A stretch of DNA of 35,401 bases, from the NCBI GenBank assembly GCA_002688035.1, contig NZBU01000011.1, forward strand, positions 1-35,401, read 5' to 3'. The translations under genes and the position numbers were made by a program. The notes below the pieces were generated by a model, which worked only from the letters and a program-made list of their open reading frames with translations, was not told the DNA's origin and did not search any database. Below, piece after piece: positions 34,839-35,401 of this stretch (position 1 is the first letter of the stretch; every line of letters starts with the position of its first letter). This DNA comes from Candidatus Iainarchaeum sp. Its GTDB lineage: Archaea; Iainarchaeota; Iainarchaeia; Iainarchaeales; GCA-2688035.

Positions 34839-35401
34839 ATGGACCTAAAGGATATCTACTATTCATGGGAAGATAAATGGTACAAATTCTTAGACAAGGT
34901 AGATGAAAAGGTTCCAATTTACAAGATTATAGAACCTGTTGACAAGATTGTTCCAAGCTTTGCGCTCATATTAATTCTTGTTGTAATTGCACTGCTCGGA
35001 ATTGGATTAACATTACTTTCACTAACTTCTGGAAGCGTTTTCTCTGTCGAAGTTTTGTATGAAGATGGAAACCCAGTTGAGAACGCAACTGTAAAAGCAT
35101 TTCTTGAGGGAGAAGAAGTATTCTCAGATGTAACAGATGCCTCGGGAAAAACAGGTTTCTCAGGAAGCTTACCACCTGGTTCAGAAGTAGAACTAAGAAT
35201 TTCTCGAGAAGGATATGAGGATTTAGTTGAAACCTTGACCCTAACCAACGCGGTTACAGAACAAAAATCATACTTACTCGAAATCGCGCTAAGAGAAGTA
35301 ACAATTTTGTTAAAGGATGAGTTCAACCAACCGATTAGAGAGCCGGTAACACTTTATTTTTCATGCCGCAACCCAAATGTGCAGGCTCCAAGCAGCCTAA
35401 C
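34839..35401 (+). CDS. Giant Ig-like repeat protein C, N-terminal part (runs off window)
   Basis: The frame from ATG 34839 stays open to the last base (187 complete codons). The product has the same plan as giants A and B: tail 1-40 with WEDKWY at 10-15, a helix at about 41-63, then a carboxypeptidase-regulatory-like Ig domain (about 66-140). The next domain starts with PVTLYFSCRNP, which matches PVTLNFSCSNP of giant B (near residue 170), so it is closest to giant B. The ATG lies 88 bases after giant B. A GGAAGAGA stretch sits four bases upstream of the ATG. Full length and function cannot be judged here. Confidence 0.85.
   Translation, partial: MDLKDIYYSWEDKWYKFLDKVDEKVPIYKIIEPVDKIVPSFALILILVVIALLGIGLTLLSLTSGSVFSVEVLYEDGNPVENATVKAFLEGEEVFSDVTDASGKTGFSGSLPPGSEVELRISREGYEDLVETLTLTNAVTEQKSYLLEIALREVTILLKDEFNQPIREPVTLYFSCRNPNVQAPSSL

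Noticed and set aside
1-35401. tRNA, rRNA, insertion sequences or att sites
   Set aside because: No transposase or integrase motifs, terminal inverted repeats or cloverleaf-like segments were seen by eye; short RNAs cannot be excluded without a covariance search.

Overview
The window reads as archaeal DNA, most likely from a DPANN-type archaeon. The pointers are: an archaeal CTP-dependent riboflavin kinase with a winged-helix domain, an archaeosortase, class III (type IV pilin-like) signal peptides, an archaeal GspE/FlaI-like ATPase next to a TadC/FlaJ-like platform protein, TATA boxes placed for leaderless transcripts, and frequent TTG/GTG starts with GGTGA-type ribosome binding sites. There is no rRNA, tRNA, CRISPR array or insertion sequence, and genes are tightly packed. 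The DPANN assignment is inference; nothing here fixes the phylum.

Left part (1-7625). Two adjacent plus-strand genes for basic proteins share a paralogous segment; the first is cut by the window edge. A minus-strand operon follows in transcription order: a five-helix membrane protein (6782-6240), a 1531-residue secreted protein with a signal peptide and a C-terminal anchor (6218-1623), and riboflavin kinase (1620-973). A divergent gene encodes a protein with a four-CxxC zinc domain (6852-7625).

Middle part (7627-16563). This is a pilus or secretion-machine locus. On the minus strand lie an archaeosortase, a class III pilin, a 54-residue membrane peptide, and a tight run of four more proteins with a single N-terminal helix, three of them with pilin-like N-termini. 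Divergently on the plus strand lie the motor ATPase, the membrane platform protein and another class III pilin.

Right part (16564-35401). Three very large paralogous surface proteins (2841 aa, 2569 aa and one running off the end) are encoded in the same direction. A 553-residue pilin-like protein, reminiscent of a GspK-type tip minor pilin, sits between the first two. Each giant starts with a roughly 40-47 residue cytoplasmic tail carrying the motif EDK(Y/W)Y, then one membrane helix, then tandem Ig-like (carboxypeptidase regulatory-like) domains. The first two giants stay in register for at least 780 residues, including a CxxxxC pair at nearly identical positions.

Working model (inference): the ATPase, platform and pilins build a type IV filament or pseudopilus. 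The giant stalk proteins are membrane-tethered and may dock on that machinery through the shared tail. The archaeosortase may anchor a C-terminally tagged protein, for which the secreted protein at 1623-6218 is the only candidate seen here. In a DPANN archaeon this could be a surface apparatus for contact with a host cell.
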